From the NCBI RefSeq assembly GCF_902459555.1, contig NZ_CABPSM010000004.1:1-64000 (forward strand): a DNA stretch of 64,000 nucleotides. Reading direction: 5' to 3'. The DNA is from Pandoraea horticolens (GTDB lineage Bacteria; Pseudomonadota; Gammaproteobacteria; Burkholderiales; Burkholderiaceae). The first letter of the stretch is position 1; each line of letters opens with the position of its first letter. The position numbers were made by a program, and so were the translations under genes. This document shows, piece by piece, positions 32,592 through 42,314 of this stretch. The notes under the pieces are model-generated. The model did no database searches and was not told the DNA's origin. It saw only the letters and a program-made list of their open reading frames with translations.

Positions 32592-33821
32592 ATGGCCGTC
32601 AATTTCCCCTCGATCGAAGCCTCCCAACTGCGCGCCATTCCCGGCGTCGAACTGGGCTGGGCCGAAGCCAATATCCGTAAGCCGAACCGCAAGGACGTGC
32701 TGGTCATGCGACTGGCCGCCGGTAGCACGGTCTCCGGCGTTTTCACGTTGAACCGCTTTTGCGCGGCGCCGGTGACGGTATGTAAAGAGCATCTGGCCGC
32801 GCATGCAGGTATTCGCGCGCTCGTCGTCAACACGGGGAATGCCAACGCCGGTACCGGCGAGCCGGGCATGGCCGCTACGCGTGCGACGTGCAACGCACTC
32901 GCTAAGCTGCTGTCGGTCGCGCCGAACCAGATTCTGCCGTTCTCGACGGGCGTGATTCTCGAGCCGCTGCCGGTCGATCGTCTGGTTGCCGGTCTGCCGC
33001 AGGCCATCGCCAATCTGGCGCCCGCGCATTGGTACGAGGCGGCCCAATCGATCATGACGACCGACACGCTGCCGAAGGCCGCGTCGCGCGAAATTGTGAT
33101 CGACGGCAAGTCCATCGTCCTCACGGGCATCAGCAAAGGCGCCGGCATGATCAAGCCGAACATGGCAACCATGCTCGGTTTCGTCGGCACCAACGCGCGC
33201 GTGGCGCAGCCCGTGCTCGACGCGCTCGTGAAGTACGTCGCGGACCGTTCGTTCAACGCCATCACGATCGATGGCGATACGTCGACCAACGACTCGTTCA
33301 TCGTCGCGGCCACGGGCCAGACCGACCTGCCGGAAATTGCCAGCACAGACACGCCGGCCTTTGCCGCATTCCGCGACGCCCTGCTGTCGATCTCGCAGGA
33401 ACTGGCACAACTCATCGTGCGCGACGGCGAAGGGGCGACCAAGTTCATCACCGTGAAGGTCGAAGGGGGGCGTGAGGTGGCCGAGTGCCGTCAGATCGCC
33501 TATGCAATCGGCCATTCGCCGCTGGTGAAGACGGCGTTTTTCGCGTCCGACCCGAATCTGGGCCGTATCCTGGCGGCGATCGGCTATGCCGGCGTGGACG
33601 ACCTCGACGTCAGCAAGATCGACCTTTATCTGGACGACGTGCTGGTCGCCCGCGCGGGTGGCCGCAACGCCGACTACCGCGAGGAAGATGGCCAACGGGT
33701 GATGAAGCAAAGCGAGATCACGGTACGTGTGGTGCTCGGCCGCGGCGACGCTGCCACGACGTTGTGGACGTGCGACCTTTCGCACGACTACGTGAGCATC
33801 AACGCGGATTACCGTTCCTGA
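32592..33821 (+). CDS. argJ: ArgJ, glutamate N-acetyltransferase / ornithine acetyltransferase
   Basis: A 409-residue enzyme that recycles the acetyl group from N-acetylornithine to glutamate in arginine synthesis. It self-cleaves before the nucleophilic Thr193 in [16 protein letters not shown], giving alpha and beta chains. Other conserved pieces are [26 protein letters not shown] and [10 protein letters not shown]. Whether it also accepts acetyl-CoA (bifunctional) cannot be told from sequence. Starts MAVNFPS, as in relatives; the ribosome-binding site is weak. Confidence 0.96.
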   Translation: MAVNFPSIEASQLRAIPGVELGWAEANIRKPNRKDVLVMRLAAGSTVSGVFTLNRFCAAPVTVCKEHLAAHAGIRALVVNTGNANAGTGEPGMAATRATCNALAKLLSVAPNQILPFSTGVILEPLPVDRLVAGLPQAIANLAPAHWYEAAQSIMTTDTLPKAASREIVIDGKSIVLTGISKGAGMIKPNMATMLGFVGTNARVAQPVLDALVKYVADRSFNAITIDGDTSTNDSFIVAATGQTDLPEIASTDTPAFAAFRDALLSISQELAQLIVRDGEGATKFITVKVEGGREVAECRQIAYAIGHSPLVKTAFFASDPNLGRILAAIGYAGVDDLDVSKIDLYLDDVLVARAGGRNADYREEDGQRVMKQSEITVRVVLGRGDAATTLWTCDLSHDYVSINADYRS

Positions 33822-33975
33822 GCCCTGACGCGGCGGCCGCGCACCTCCACCGGGGGCGAGGGCCGTCGGCGCGTCGCCGGCAGGTGGCAAAAGCACCGTG
33901 GCGCAAAGCGAAGGGAAACCACAACAGACGCAGCATCGACACAGGCGCCCATCAGCGGCGCGGGGACTTCGAAGC

Positions 33976-34857
33976 ATGGACAAACTGGAGCAGTTCCTGA
34001 CGCGCGCGGAAGGCGTGCTGGCTCGGTTGGAGGCGATGTTGCCCCCGGCCGCCCCCGAGATCAACTGGAGCGCCGCGATGGCGTTTCGTTGGCGCAAGAA
34101 GCAGGGCCGTGGCTTCCTGCAACCGGTGGCGCACGTATCCGAGATTACGCTGGACGATCTGCAAAACATCGAGCGCCAGAAGGGGCTGATCGAGCAGAAT
34201 ACGCGCCAGTTCGTTCGTGGTGAGCCCGCCAACAACGTGCTGCTCACCGGTGCGCGCGGCACGGGCAAGTCGTCGCTGATCAAGGCATGTCTGAACCAAT
34301 ACGCCTCGGAAGGCCTGCGCCTGATCGAAGTCGATAAGGACGATCTGGTCGATCTGGGCGATATCGTCGACCTGATTTCGCAGCGTCCCGAGCGTTTCGT
34401 GGTGTTTTGCGACGACCTGTCGTTCGAAGACGGCGAGTCGGGCTACAAGGCGCTGAAAGTGGCGCTGGATGGTTCTGTCGCCGCGCAGTCAGACAATGTG
34501 CTGATCTACGCCACGTCGAACCGCCGTCACCTGTTGCCCGAGTACATGAAGGACAACGAGAGCTATCGTCACACCGAAGACGGTGAGATTCATCCGGGCG
34601 AAGTGATCGAGGAAAAGATCTCGCTATCGGAGCGTTTCGGGCTGTGGGTGAGCTTCTACCCGTTCAAGCAGGACGACTATCTGACGATCGTCAGCCACTG
34701 GTTGCAGCACTTCGGTGTGCCGGCCGACGAGACGGAGAGTGCGCGTCACGACGCGTTGATCTGGGCGCTGGAACGTGGTTCGCGTTCAGGCCGCGTGGCG
34801 TTTCAGTTTGCCCGCGATTGGGCGGGCAAACAGCGTGGCGCGTCGCACGCATCGTAA
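33976..34857 (+). CDS. DUF815 family AAA ATPase
   Basis: A 293-residue P-loop protein of the DUF815 family. Walker A is LLTGARGTGKSSLIKA, Walker B VVFCDDLSFEDGE, sensor-1-like IYATSNRRHLLPEYM, and a C-terminal helical lid with FGLWVSFYPFKQDDYLTIVSHWL. Members of this family are widespread but of unknown cellular role, perhaps AAA-type clamp- or helicase-loader-like; that is inference. The start at 33976 is chosen on homologous length; the frame is open to 33898. Sits upstream of mutT with 83 bases between. Confidence 0.85.
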   Translation: MDKLEQFLTRAEGVLARLEAMLPPAAPEINWSAAMAFRWRKKQGRGFLQPVAHVSEITLDDLQNIERQKGLIEQNTRQFVRGEPANNVLLTGARGTGKSSLIKACLNQYASEGLRLIEVDKDDLVDLGDIVDLISQRPERFVVFCDDLSFEDGESGYKALKVALDGSVAAQSDNVLIYATSNRRHLLPEYMKDNESYRHTEDGEIHPGEVIEEKISLSERFGLWVSFYPFKQDDYLTIVSHWLQHFGVPADETESARHDALIWALERGSRSGRVAFQFARDWAGKQRGASHAS

Positions 34858-34940
34858 CGATCTGGCGAACGGCGGGCGGGCCGAAGGGCCACACCCGTCC
34901 GATGGTCAGTCAGGAAATTCCGCAGGCATTTTGCAGTGAT

Positions 34941-35375
34941 ATGACAGACTCGAAACGATTTGCGCCCGATGGGCGTCCCGTCACGGAAGTGGCCGTTGGT
35001 GTAATGGTGCGCCCGGATGGCTCGGTGCTCCTTGGACAGCGTCCTGCGGGTAAGCCGTATGCGGGCTACTGGGAATTCCCGGGCGGCAAGCTCGAAGCGG
35101 GCGAGTCGGTGGCTGCGGCGCTGGCGCGCGAACTGCATGAGGAACTCGGCGTGACCGTGCAGCGCTGCGCGCCGTGGCGCGTTCTCGAACACGATTACCC
35201 GCATGCGTATGTCCGTCTGCATTTCTGCAAGGTGACGGCATGGCAGGGGGAGCCGCACGGCAAGGAAGGTCAAGCGCTGGCGTGGGAGCGTCCGCCGGTG
35301 AGCGTTGAGCCGCTGCTGCCGGCCGCGCTGCCGCCGTTGACGTGGCTCGCCGAGGAATTGGCGGCGAAACTGTAA
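34941..35375 (+). CDS. mutT: MutT-type 8-oxo-dGTP diphosphatase (Nudix)
   Basis: A 144-residue Nudix hydrolase. The Nudix box GX5EX7REUXEEXGU is complete: GGKLEAGESVAAALARELHEELGV. WEFPGGKLE and the C-terminal LPPLTWLAEEL match MutT, which clears oxidised dGTP from the nucleotide pool. The start at 34941 (MTDSKRF) is preferred; an in-frame ATG at 34902 would add 13 residues. In many Beta- and Gammaproteobacteria mutT clusters with yacG, zapD and coaE, as here, though on the opposite strand. Confidence 0.93.
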   Translation: MTDSKRFAPDGRPVTEVAVGVMVRPDGSVLLGQRPAGKPYAGYWEFPGGKLEAGESVAAALARELHEELGVTVQRCAPWRVLEHDYPHAYVRLHFCKVTAWQGEPHGKEGQALAWERPPVSVEPLLPAALPPLTWLAEELAAKL

Positions 35376-35449
35376 CGAGGGCGGCCGTTGCCGGTGGGGC
35401 GACGACGAGAGGCGCTTCTGAGTGTCCATCCGGCGAAACGCCGTGCGGC

Positions 35450-35644
35450 TTAACGCTGTGTCGGATCGAGTGGTGCGTCCTGCGACGGGTCGTCCGGCGA
35501 TTCGGCGGGGATCGTGTACTTCTCGGCCGCCCAGGCACCCATGTCGATCTGCTTGCAACGCTCGGAGCAAAACGGGCGGAACTTGGCCTGCGGTCCCCAG
35601 ACCACCTTCTTGCCGCAGGTCGGACAGTTGATGACCGTCGTCAT
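35450..35644 (-). CDS. yacG: YacG, DNA gyrase inhibitor zinc protein
   Basis: A 64-residue protein with a treble-clef zinc finger formed by CPTCGK (Cys8, Cys11) and FCSERCK (about Cys26, Cys30). E. coli YacG binds GyrB through its C-terminal tail and inhibits gyrase; here the tail is acidic and Pro/Asp-rich ([15 protein letters not shown]). It lies four bases after zapD and ends the operon yacG-zapD-coaE-pilD-pilC. Confidence 0.93.
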   Translation of the reverse strand: MTTVINCPTCGKKVVWGPQAKFRPFCSERCKQIDMGAWAAEKYTIPAESPDDPSQDAPLDPTQR

Positions 35645-35648
35645 GGTC

Positions 35649-36404
35649 TTAAAGATTGCAGAGCGTCAGCAGGAACGGCACGTCGCTGTCGACGGGGCGC
35701 GGCTTCAGATCGCCGTCCTGCGTCGTGAAGCGCACCCACAGCATGTACTTGTTGGCGCTGGCTTCGGGAATGACGCGCAGATCGGCCGCGACACGCACCT
35801 GCATGAGCTGGTAGACGCGTCCGGTCAGCATCTGCTGATAGCTGCCTTGCTGTGCCATCGCCTTGCTGGCGTGGCCGGACTCGCGAGCGAGGCCCAGCAC
35901 GATGCCAATGGCCTCACGCAGCGGAAGTAGCGGACCGATCCATTTGTCGATGTCGTGACGGCGCTGTTCAGCGTCGTTGTGACGCCACGCGTAATACGAC
36001 GGCAGATCGAAACGGCACGTGCCACCCGGGATCACGGAGCGGCTGCGGATACTTGCGAGCCATTCGTTGTCGTTCAGGTGTTGGCCGGGTTTGCCGGGAA
36101 TCTGGTTGAGGTTCGCGATAGCCAGCTCGACTTCGCCGATGAACTGCTCGAGCGCGTCGGAGGCGATATCGGGATTGCCGCGATAGGTATGAAGCGTTTG
36201 ACGCTGCCGGTCGAGTTCCTTGACCAGATCGTTCTTCAGGTCGGTGCGTCCGGCAATGTCGGCAATCTCGAACATCGTGATCAGCGCCGCATGGTGATCG
36301 AGCGGCTGATCCTGTCCGACGAAAAAGGCAAAGCGCCCGAACAGCTCTTCTAGCCGAAGCAGCGTGCGAATGCGTTCGTTGAGCGGATATTCGTACAGGA
36401 TCAA
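35649..36404 (-). CDS. zapD: ZapD, Z-ring associated protein
   Basis: A 251-residue protein of the DUF1342 family (YacF), which crosslinks FtsZ filaments by binding the FtsZ C-terminal peptide. Characteristic segments are [21 protein letters not shown] at the N-terminus, [17 protein letters not shown] in the middle, and a beta domain ending [11 protein letters not shown]. Full length. Its partner ftsZ is about 9 kb away in the dcw cluster. Confidence 0.95.
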   Translation of the reverse strand: MILYEYPLNERIRTLLRLEELFGRFAFFVGQDQPLDHHAALITMFEIADIAGRTDLKNDLVKELDRQRQTLHTYRGNPDIASDALEQFIGEVELAIANLNQIPGKPGQHLNDNEWLASIRSRSVIPGGTCRFDLPSYYAWRHNDAEQRRHDIDKWIGPLLPLREAIGIVLGLARESGHASKAMAQQGSYQQMLTGRVYQLMQVRVAADLRVIPEASANKYMLWVRFTTQDGDLKPRPVDSDVPFLLTLCNL

Positions 36405-36545
36405 GCGCGTTGGCCCAAGAGTTGGCGCTTTTCAGCGTAATGGCGACATTCTAATGCCGGAATCTGTCGGGGTGCAACGCGAGTGGGCGCTCAATCGAAG
36501 GCGGTGTGCCCCCAGTTACACAGGAAACGAGGCCGCCAACGTCGA

Positions 36546-37160
36546 TTAATTGCCCTCCACTTGCGCCGCGAGCTTCAGATAAGCCGCATGCAAACGGTCA
36601 ACCTGAGGCGCCAGCGGTGCGTGCTGAACATCGTTGTCGATGACGTCGTCGGCCGCAGTGAGCCGCTGCGCGCGGGTGGCCTGCCGCGCCATGATCGCCT
36701 GCACCTGCTCACGGGTGAAGCGGTTACGGGACATTACCCGCGCGATCTGCGTTTCCTCGGTGCAGTCGACGACGAGCACCCGCTGCACCCGCTCGCGCCA
36801 CGTACCGGATTCCACCAGCAGCGGTACGACGAAAATCAGATATGGCCCTTCCGCCTCGGCGGCAGCGCGCTCACACTCTGTGCGAATTAGCGGATGGGTA
36901 ATCGCCTCTAAACGCGTTCTTGCTGCGTCGTCGGTGAAGACCGCCTCGCGCATGCGTGCGCGGTCGAGCGAGCCGTCCGGGGCGACAAAGGCGTCGCCGA
37001 ACTCGCGCCGGATCGCGGGCATGGCGGCACCCCCCGGTGCCGTGATGCTGTGCGCAATGGCGTCGGTGTCGATGATAACGATGCCGTGGGTGGCGAACAG
37101 ATTGGCGACGGTCGTCTTGCCGCTGCCGATGCCGCCGGTCAGGCCGATGGCGTAAGTCAT
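36546..37160 (-). CDS. coaE: CoaE, dephospho-CoA kinase
   Basis: A 204-residue P-loop kinase that phosphorylates dephospho-CoA at the 3'-OH, last step of coenzyme A synthesis. Walker A is [17 protein letters not shown] at the N-terminus; [23 protein letters not shown] and RVLVVDC follow in family order. Overlaps the prepilin peptidase gene by four bases, so translation is probably coupled. Confidence 0.96.
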   Translation of the reverse strand: MTYAIGLTGGIGSGKTTVANLFATHGIVIIDTDAIAHSITAPGGAAMPAIRREFGDAFVAPDGSLDRARMREAVFTDDAARTRLEAITHPLIRTECERAAAEAEGPYLIFVVPLLVESGTWRERVQRVLVVDCTEETQIARVMSRNRFTREQVQAIMARQATRAQRLTAADDVIDNDVQHAPLAPQVDRLHAAYLKLAAQVEGN

Positions 37161-37999
37161 GGCGTTCCTCCGATCCAGATCATCAGACCGTTGCCGCAGA
37201 ACAGCGTAGCGATGCCCGCTGCTGCGAGAAAAGCGCCGAACGGAAACATCTGGTCGCTACGCAGGCGTCCGGCGATCCATGCGCTGCCGGCCACAACGAT
37301 CGCCAGCAGGCAAGCGAGCGTGAGGATCTGCAATAACGCCGTCCAGCCGAACCACGCACCCAGCGCCGCATAGAGTTTGAAGTCGCCGAAGCCCATGCCT
37401 TCGCGGCGACGCAGCCACCAGTACACCCAATACAACGCCCACAGGCTCATGTAGCCTGCGGCGGCGCCAACGACCGCTGCAGGCAGTGCGGCGAACCAGT
37501 GGCCGAGGTTGCAGAGCAGTCCAACCCAGAGCAAGGGCAGCGTCAGCATGTCGGGCAGGAGTTGTGTGTCGTAGTCGATGTAGGCGAGGGCGATCAGTGT
37601 CCAGACAAGTCCGAGTGCACCGATACTCTGCCATGTCGGGCCGAAGCGCCAACTGATCGCGACACTGAGCACGCCACTTAGTAGCGATAACTGCCAGCGG
37701 CGTGTCGGGGCAGTATCAAGTCGCGCGAGGTGTGGCGAGGCGAGGGAACCCGCCCGCGTCATCGCGGCGGACGGCAGGGCGGCCGGATGCGAGGGGGCGT
37801 GAAGCGGTGGGGTGCCGCTCGCATCGGCGGCCTGCATCTCTTCGAGCCATGCCTGTTCGACGGCGAGCGGCACGCGTCGCACGATGACATCGAGGCCGAG
37901 CCCGGCGATGATGCCCACGGCCGCGAACAGCAAAAGGCGCCAGTGAGGTTCCAGTTGCGCTAGCCAGTCGACAAGAAGCAGCTCTGCGTCACCGTTCAT
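37157..37999 (-). CDS. pilD: Prepilin peptidase PilD-like, without the cysteine motif
   Basis: A 280-residue polytopic A24 aspartic peptidase that would cleave type IV prepilins at the membrane. The catalytic aspartates are D142 ([12 protein letters not shown]) and D206 ([14 protein letters not shown]), 64 residues apart as in PilD. The N-terminal part normally carries GSFLNVVIYRLP and two CxxC pairs for the methyltransferase domain; here it reads [12 protein letters not shown] and an Ala/Pro-rich stretch without cysteines, so N-methylation may be lost. ATGA overlap with pilC. The frame is open to 38656, but that part lies in pilC. Confidence 0.9.
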   Translation of the reverse strand: MNGDAELLLVDWLAQLEPHWRLLLFAAVGIIAGLGLDVIVRRVPLAVEQAWLEEMQAADASGTPPLHAPSHPAALPSAAMTRAGSLASPHLARLDTAPTRRWQLSLLSGVLSVAISWRFGPTWQSIGALGLVWTLIALAYIDYDTQLLPDMLTLPLLWVGLLCNLGHWFAALPAAVVGAAAGYMSLWALYWVYWWLRRREGMGFGDFKLYAALGAWFGWTALLQILTLACLLAIVVAGSAWIAGRLRSDQMFPFGAFLAAAGIATLFCGNGLMIWIGGTP

Positions 38000-39216
38000 G
38001 CGACACCGTATCCGAGTTGGAACATCGGCAGGTACATGGCGAGGACCATGCCACCGATCAGCAGGCCAAGAAACGTAATCATCATAGGTTCCAGCGTCGC
38101 GCAGGCACTGACCAGCGCATGCGAGGCCTCTTCGTCGAGCAGGCCGGCGGCCTGGTTGAGCATGCGCCCGAGTGTACCCGATTCCTCCCCGATCACGGCC
38201 AGTTGCGCGATCACCAGCGGCCAATGCGCGTGAGCCTCGAGCGAACTCGCGAGTCGTGCGCCGCGGGCAACCGCCCGATGCACGTCGTGTGCTGCTTGCT
38301 GCATGACGAGGTTGCCGCATGCGCTCGCGGCGGCGTCCATCGCATCGGGCAGCGCGACGCCCGCGTCGACCAGTGTGCCGAGGGTTCTGGCCCACCTCGC
38401 GGCGCTCATCATGCGAATGATCCGGCCGGCGCCGGGTAGCCGCAATATCAGACGATCTCGTAGCCGCCGTATGCGCGTGCTGCGACGCCATGCTGCCGTG
38501 ACGACCAACCCCGTCGCGCCGAGACCGGCCAGCAGCCATGGCCCGTTGGCCAGCGACGCGCGTGATATGTCGATGAGCCACCGGGTGAGGGGGGGCAATG
38601 GCACGCCGCCACCGGCGGCGCTGGCGAACAGTCGCTCGAACTCTGGGATGACCCATTGCAGCAGCGCGATCACGACGGTGATGGCAATCACCAGCACCGT
38701 CGACGGATAGGCAAGCGCCCGCTGGAGCTTTTCCTTTACGGCTCGTGTTTGATCGTACTGCGCACTAAGACGCGCCAGCGTCGGGCCAAGCTGACCGCTC
38801 AATTCCCCGGCAGCGATCAGTTGACAGTCGACGCTGCTGAATCGGCGGCTGGTTCGCGCCATGGCTTGCGCTAACGGATGCCCTTGCGCGACGTCCGATC
38901 CGACGGCAGAGGCTAGCCGTTTGAGTCCTCGTGTGTGGGCGCCGCGTGCGAGCACGTCGAGCGCGGCCGTGAGTGGCACGCCCGTGCCCAGCAGCGTGGC
39001 AAGACGCCGGACAAGATCGGTGGCGTCTGCCGCGCCGACTCGCCCTGCCGGGGTATGTCTGCGGCCCGCACGGATATGCGTGATGGTCAGACGTTGGTCG
39101 CGAAGCATCAGGCGCGCAGCAGCTTCACCGGGAGCCATCACTTCTCCCCGGCGATGTTGCCCGTCGGCATCCGTACCTTGCCATCGCCAGCGGCGGGAGT
39201 GTGTCATCGATGCCAT
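37996..39216 (-). CDS. pilC: PilC, type IV pilus inner-membrane platform protein
   Basis: A 406-residue T2SF-domain protein with two repeated cytoplasmic domains (each with a LSxQLGPTLARLSAQYD-like region) and three transmembrane helices (around residues 170-190, 220-245 and at the C-terminus, LIGGMVLAMYLPMF). It anchors the pilus assembly ATPase and feeds pilin into the fibre. The N-terminus (RRWRWQGTDADGQHRRGEV) matches the PilC start, where a pilin-family-like beta segment normally lies. Confidence 0.92.
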   Translation of the reverse strand: MASMTHSRRWRWQGTDADGQHRRGEVMAPGEAAARLMLRDQRLTITHIRAGRRHTPAGRVGAADATDLVRRLATLLGTGVPLTAALDVLARGAHTRGLKRLASAVGSDVAQGHPLAQAMARTSRRFSSVDCQLIAAGELSGQLGPTLARLSAQYDQTRAVKEKLQRALAYPSTVLVIAITVVIALLQWVIPEFERLFASAAGGGVPLPPLTRWLIDISRASLANGPWLLAGLGATGLVVTAAWRRSTRIRRLRDRLILRLPGAGRIIRMMSAARWARTLGTLVDAGVALPDAMDAAASACGNLVMQQAAHDVHRAVARGARLASSLEAHAHWPLVIAQLAVIGEESGTLGRMLNQAAGLLDEEASHALVSACATLEPMMITFLGLLIGGMVLAMYLPMFQLGYGVA

Positions 39217-39333
39217 GGCTTATTCCTCTGCGATAAGACACGCGGCCGAGATCGATGTACTCCCATTGAACGCCGGTGCGTTGTGCATGACGAGGCAGGC
39301 GGTGCGTGGTGCCCCGCATGTTGTGAACGTGCG

Positions 39334-40572
39334 TCAGGCAGGCGTTGTCGCATCGACATCCTCCTCGCTGACCGTGCCTGCCGCGGCATGCCAGAGCCCG
39401 GCTTCACGCAATGTCATGACGCCTTCGCTTCGGGCTTGTGCCGCAAGTTCGTGTGGGCTGCGGCCCTGCGCTATGTTGATCGCCTGTGTCGCGCTGATCG
39501 GCATCACCTGAAAGGCACCGATGCGCCCGGCAAAGCCGGTGCCATGGCAGCGCATGCAGCGATGTCCGGGCGGTGCCGTGCCTTCGGATGCAGCGCTGGG
39601 TTGGCACCCCGCCGGGCAGCGTCTTGGGAGCAATCGCTGTGCACTGATGACCAGCAGCGTCGACGAAAGATTGAATGGCGCAACCCCGAGGTCGAACAGT
39701 CGGGCGAGTGTGCTGGGCGCGTCGTTCGCGTGAACGGTCGCGAAGACGAGGTGTCCGGTCTGTGCCGCCTGCACGGCGATCTCGGCGGTTTGCGGATCGC
39801 GGATTTCGCCAACGACGAGCACGTCAGGGTCCTGTCGCAGAAACGCGCGCAGGGCGGTTGCAAAGTCGAGCCCGGCACGTTCGTTGAGATTGACCTGCGT
39901 GATACCCGGCAAGCGAATTTCGACCGGGTCTTCGATGGTGACGATGTTGCGCGATGTGTCGTTGAGTCGCCGCAGGCAACTGTAGAGCGAGACCGTCTTG
40001 CCGCTGCCCGTCGGGCCGGTCAGCAGGATCATGCCGTGCGGCTGGGCAATCGCGCGCGCGAGCGCAAGGTACTGCTTTGGTGTGTACCCAAGACCTTCCA
40101 GCGAGAGCGGAACCTTCGCACCGTCGAGCAAGCGCACGACCACCTTTTCACCGTGCAGCGTGGGCAGCGCGCTGACGCGGCATTCGACCGGCTCGCCCGC
40201 TTCGCGCCACACCATGCGCCCGTCCTGGGGCAGGCGCTTCTGCGCGATATCCAGATTGGCGAGTACCTTGATACGCGAGATGAGCATGTCGCGCCACGGC
40301 ATGGGCACGTCGCGGTGCTCTTGCAGACGGCCATCGATGCGTAGCCGAATGCGGAAGCGTTGTGCCATTGGTTCGAAATGCACATCGGATGCACCCGCCC
40401 GAATGGCTTCGCTCAGCATCTGCTCGAGGAACTGTAACGGCGTAGCAGCGCTGCGTGACGTGGCGAGTGGTGCGGTAAGTGGCCCGGTAAGCGACCCGGC
40501 GATGGCCGGTACGGTCGCGCGGCTATCGGCGGCGCGCGCCGCGTCTGCGGATTCGGAAGCGTGAAATGACAT
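39334..40572 (-). CDS. pilB: PilB/GspE-type pilus assembly ATPase, short form
   Basis: A 412-residue hexameric ATPase of the type II secretion / type IV pilus family. Walker A GPTGSGKT at 186-193, Asp box (DPVEIRLPGITQVNLNE), Walker B (DPDVLVVGEIRD), His box (ATVHANDAPSTLARL) and a zinc motif (CPAGC, CMRCHG) are all present. Typical PilB is about 560 residues with an N-terminal MshEN/GSPII_E domain; here only about 45 low-complexity residues precede the ATPase core. It is upstream of pilC with a 117-base gap. Confidence 0.9.
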   Translation of the reverse strand: MSFHASESADAARAADSRATVPAIAGSLTGPLTAPLATSRSAATPLQFLEQMLSEAIRAGASDVHFEPMAQRFRIRLRIDGRLQEHRDVPMPWRDMLISRIKVLANLDIAQKRLPQDGRMVWREAGEPVECRVSALPTLHGEKVVVRLLDGAKVPLSLEGLGYTPKQYLALARAIAQPHGMILLTGPTGSGKTVSLYSCLRRLNDTSRNIVTIEDPVEIRLPGITQVNLNERAGLDFATALRAFLRQDPDVLVVGEIRDPQTAEIAVQAAQTGHLVFATVHANDAPSTLARLFDLGVAPFNLSSTLLVISAQRLLPRRCPAGCQPSAASEGTAPPGHRCMRCHGTGFAGRIGAFQVMPISATQAINIAQGRSPHELAAQARSEGVMTLREAGLWHAAAGTVSEEDVDATTPA

Positions 40573-40685
40573 GACAGGGTTTGGCGAGGACTGGGTGAAG
40601 CTTCAGTCTCGTCAAAACCCTGGGGCAGCTCAATCGGAATTGCCCGAAAAATGGGGCGATGTCACTGGCAGTGAGCGAGTGCGGC

Positions 40686-41975
40686 TCAATCGTGCGACGC
40701 GCGTGCGGCTGGCTTGAACAGACGCACCATCTTGATGGCCTGATTGTCGATTTGCACGATTTCCATGCGCACACCGCTGATTTCCAGACTGACGGCGGCT
40801 TCGGGAATCTCGCGCAGCACTTCCAGGATCAGGCCGTTGAGGGTCTTCGGGCCATCGGTCGGCAGATGCAGATTCAAGCGCCGGTTCAGATCGCGCAGTC
40901 CCACGCCGCCGCTGACCAGGCAATCGTCGTTCGTCGTCCAGCCTGAGCGACTGCCACCCGTGCCAGGCACACTCGTCGTGAATTCGCCGATGAGTTCTTC
41001 GATGATGTCCTCGGTGGTGACCAGCCCTTCAACCTCACCGTATTCGTTGACGACCAGCCCCACGCGCCGATGGTTCTCCTGGAAGTACTGCAACTGGCGC
41101 AGCGCCGGCGTGTCGCTCGGGATGAAGTACGGGTCAACGAGCAGCGCACGCAAGGTATCGACCGTGAGGTCGTCGGGGTGTCGTAGCGCGGCAAGCGTGC
41201 GACGTACCGGAAGAATGCCGACGATGCGATCGATGTCGCCGTCATAGACAGGCAGCTTGTTGTGATAGCACGTCTCAAGTTGCGTAAGGATCGTGTCGAG
41301 CGGCGCCGAAATGTCGAGCGCCTCAATGCGCGCGCGCGGCACCATCACGTCGTCGATGGTGATGTTCTCGAGATCGAGCAAATTGAGCAGCACGCTGCGC
41401 GGCTTGGTCGGTATGTAATTGCCGGCCTCGAGCACGATGGTGCGCAATTCTTCCGTGGTGAGGCGAGGTTCGTTTGCTGCACGGCGCGTATCGATGCGCA
41501 GCACGCGCAGCATGCCGCGCACGAAGCCGTTGAGCACCCAGACGAGCGGCGTGGCCACTTTCACGATCGGCTTGAGCAGCGTGCTGGCCGGTAACGCGAT
41601 GCGCTCGGGATATGTAGCCCCTACGATTTTCGGACCGATCTCGGCGAAGATGATGATAAGCAACGCAATGAGCGCGGTCGCGATCGACAGCGTGACGGCG
41701 TCGTTACCGAAATAGCGCACCGCAATCGATGTGGTGAGCACCGGCACGACGGTATTGATGACGTTATTGCCGACGAGAATCGTGGAGAGCAGCGCTTCAG
41801 TGCGCGAGAGCAGGCCCTGAGTGGCCTTGGCGCCGTGGACGTTCATCCGTACCAGATGTTTCAGGCGATGGCGATTGAGCGCCATCATGCTCGTCTCGGA
41901 AATGGAAAAGAATCCCGAGCAGACGATCAGGAGGGCGACGGCGCAAATCTGCGCCCATAAGGGCAAGGCTTCCAA
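40686..41975 (-). CDS. CorC/HlyC family transporter (CNNM/DUF21 plus CBS pair)
   Basis: A 429-residue membrane protein: N-terminal DUF21/CNNM transmembrane domain (four hydrophobic segments, residues 1-200), two CBS domains (about 215-340; VPRARIEALDI and LLVDPYFIPSDTPALRQL), then a CorC_HlyC domain. Such proteins are implicated in Mg2+/Co2+ efflux or membrane homeostasis; the haemolysin label is historical. It is separated from pilB by 113 bases and appears independent. Confidence 0.92.
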   Translation of the reverse strand: MEALPLWAQICAVALLIVCSGFFSISETSMMALNRHRLKHLVRMNVHGAKATQGLLSRTEALLSTILVGNNVINTVVPVLTTSIAVRYFGNDAVTLSIATALIALLIIIFAEIGPKIVGATYPERIALPASTLLKPIVKVATPLVWVLNGFVRGMLRVLRIDTRRAANEPRLTTEELRTIVLEAGNYIPTKPRSVLLNLLDLENITIDDVMVPRARIEALDISAPLDTILTQLETCYHNKLPVYDGDIDRIVGILPVRRTLAALRHPDDLTVDTLRALLVDPYFIPSDTPALRQLQYFQENHRRVGLVVNEYGEVEGLVTTEDIIEELIGEFTTSVPGTGGSRSGWTTNDDCLVSGGVGLRDLNRRLNLHLPTDGPKTLNGLILEVLREIPEAAVSLEISGVRMEIVQIDNQAIKMVRLFKPAARASHD

Positions 41976-42153
41976 GCGTTAGGGCGCGCGAATGGCGAGT
42001 GGGGTGGCAATGAGTCGCCACTATAGCAGAGGGGGTGGGGCGCCCGTCATACGGGCTGGGGCGCACGATGCGTCAGATCGAATGAGACGGGCTGCATGGC
42101 ATTCGAGCCTGTTTCGCCAGGGGAACCCCATATGGACAACGAATGCTGCGGGC

Positions 42154-42190
42154 ATAAAAAAACCGCCGGACACGTCCGGCGGTTTTTTTG
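42154..42190. terminator. Bidirectional terminator
   Basis: Perfect 15-bp stem (A7 CCGCCGGA / TCCGGCGG T7) with a CACG loop, between tRNA-Pro and the CorC-type gene; on the minus strand it ends the tRNA transcript. Confidence 0.93.
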
Positions 42191-42215
42191 CTTTGCTTGA
42201 GAGCAAAGTAAATCC

Positions 42216-42292
42216 TGGTCGGGGTGAGAGGATTCGAACCTCCGGCCTCTACGTCCCGAACGTAGCGCTCTACCAGGCTAAGCTACACCCCG
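42216..42292 (-). tRNA. tRNA-Pro (anticodon CGG)
   Basis: A 77-nt cloverleaf on the minus strand: acceptor CGGGGTG / CACCCCG, anticodon stem CTACG / CGTAG around loop TTCGGGA (anticodon CGG, decoding CCG), T-arm GGAGG TTCGAAT CCTCT, and encoded CCA at 42216-42218. It is followed by the bidirectional terminator and preceded on the same strand by the polyprenyl synthase gene. CCG is a frequent proline codon in this GC-rich DNA. Confidence 0.97.
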
Positions 42293-42314
42293 CTTCGATA
42301 CTGCTGCTCCACCG

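Noticed and set aside
38000-38656. 499-residue prepilin peptidase reading from 38656
   Set aside because: The upstream 219 codons overlap pilC in another frame and have no peptidase features; the ATG at 37999 fits the ATGA overlap.
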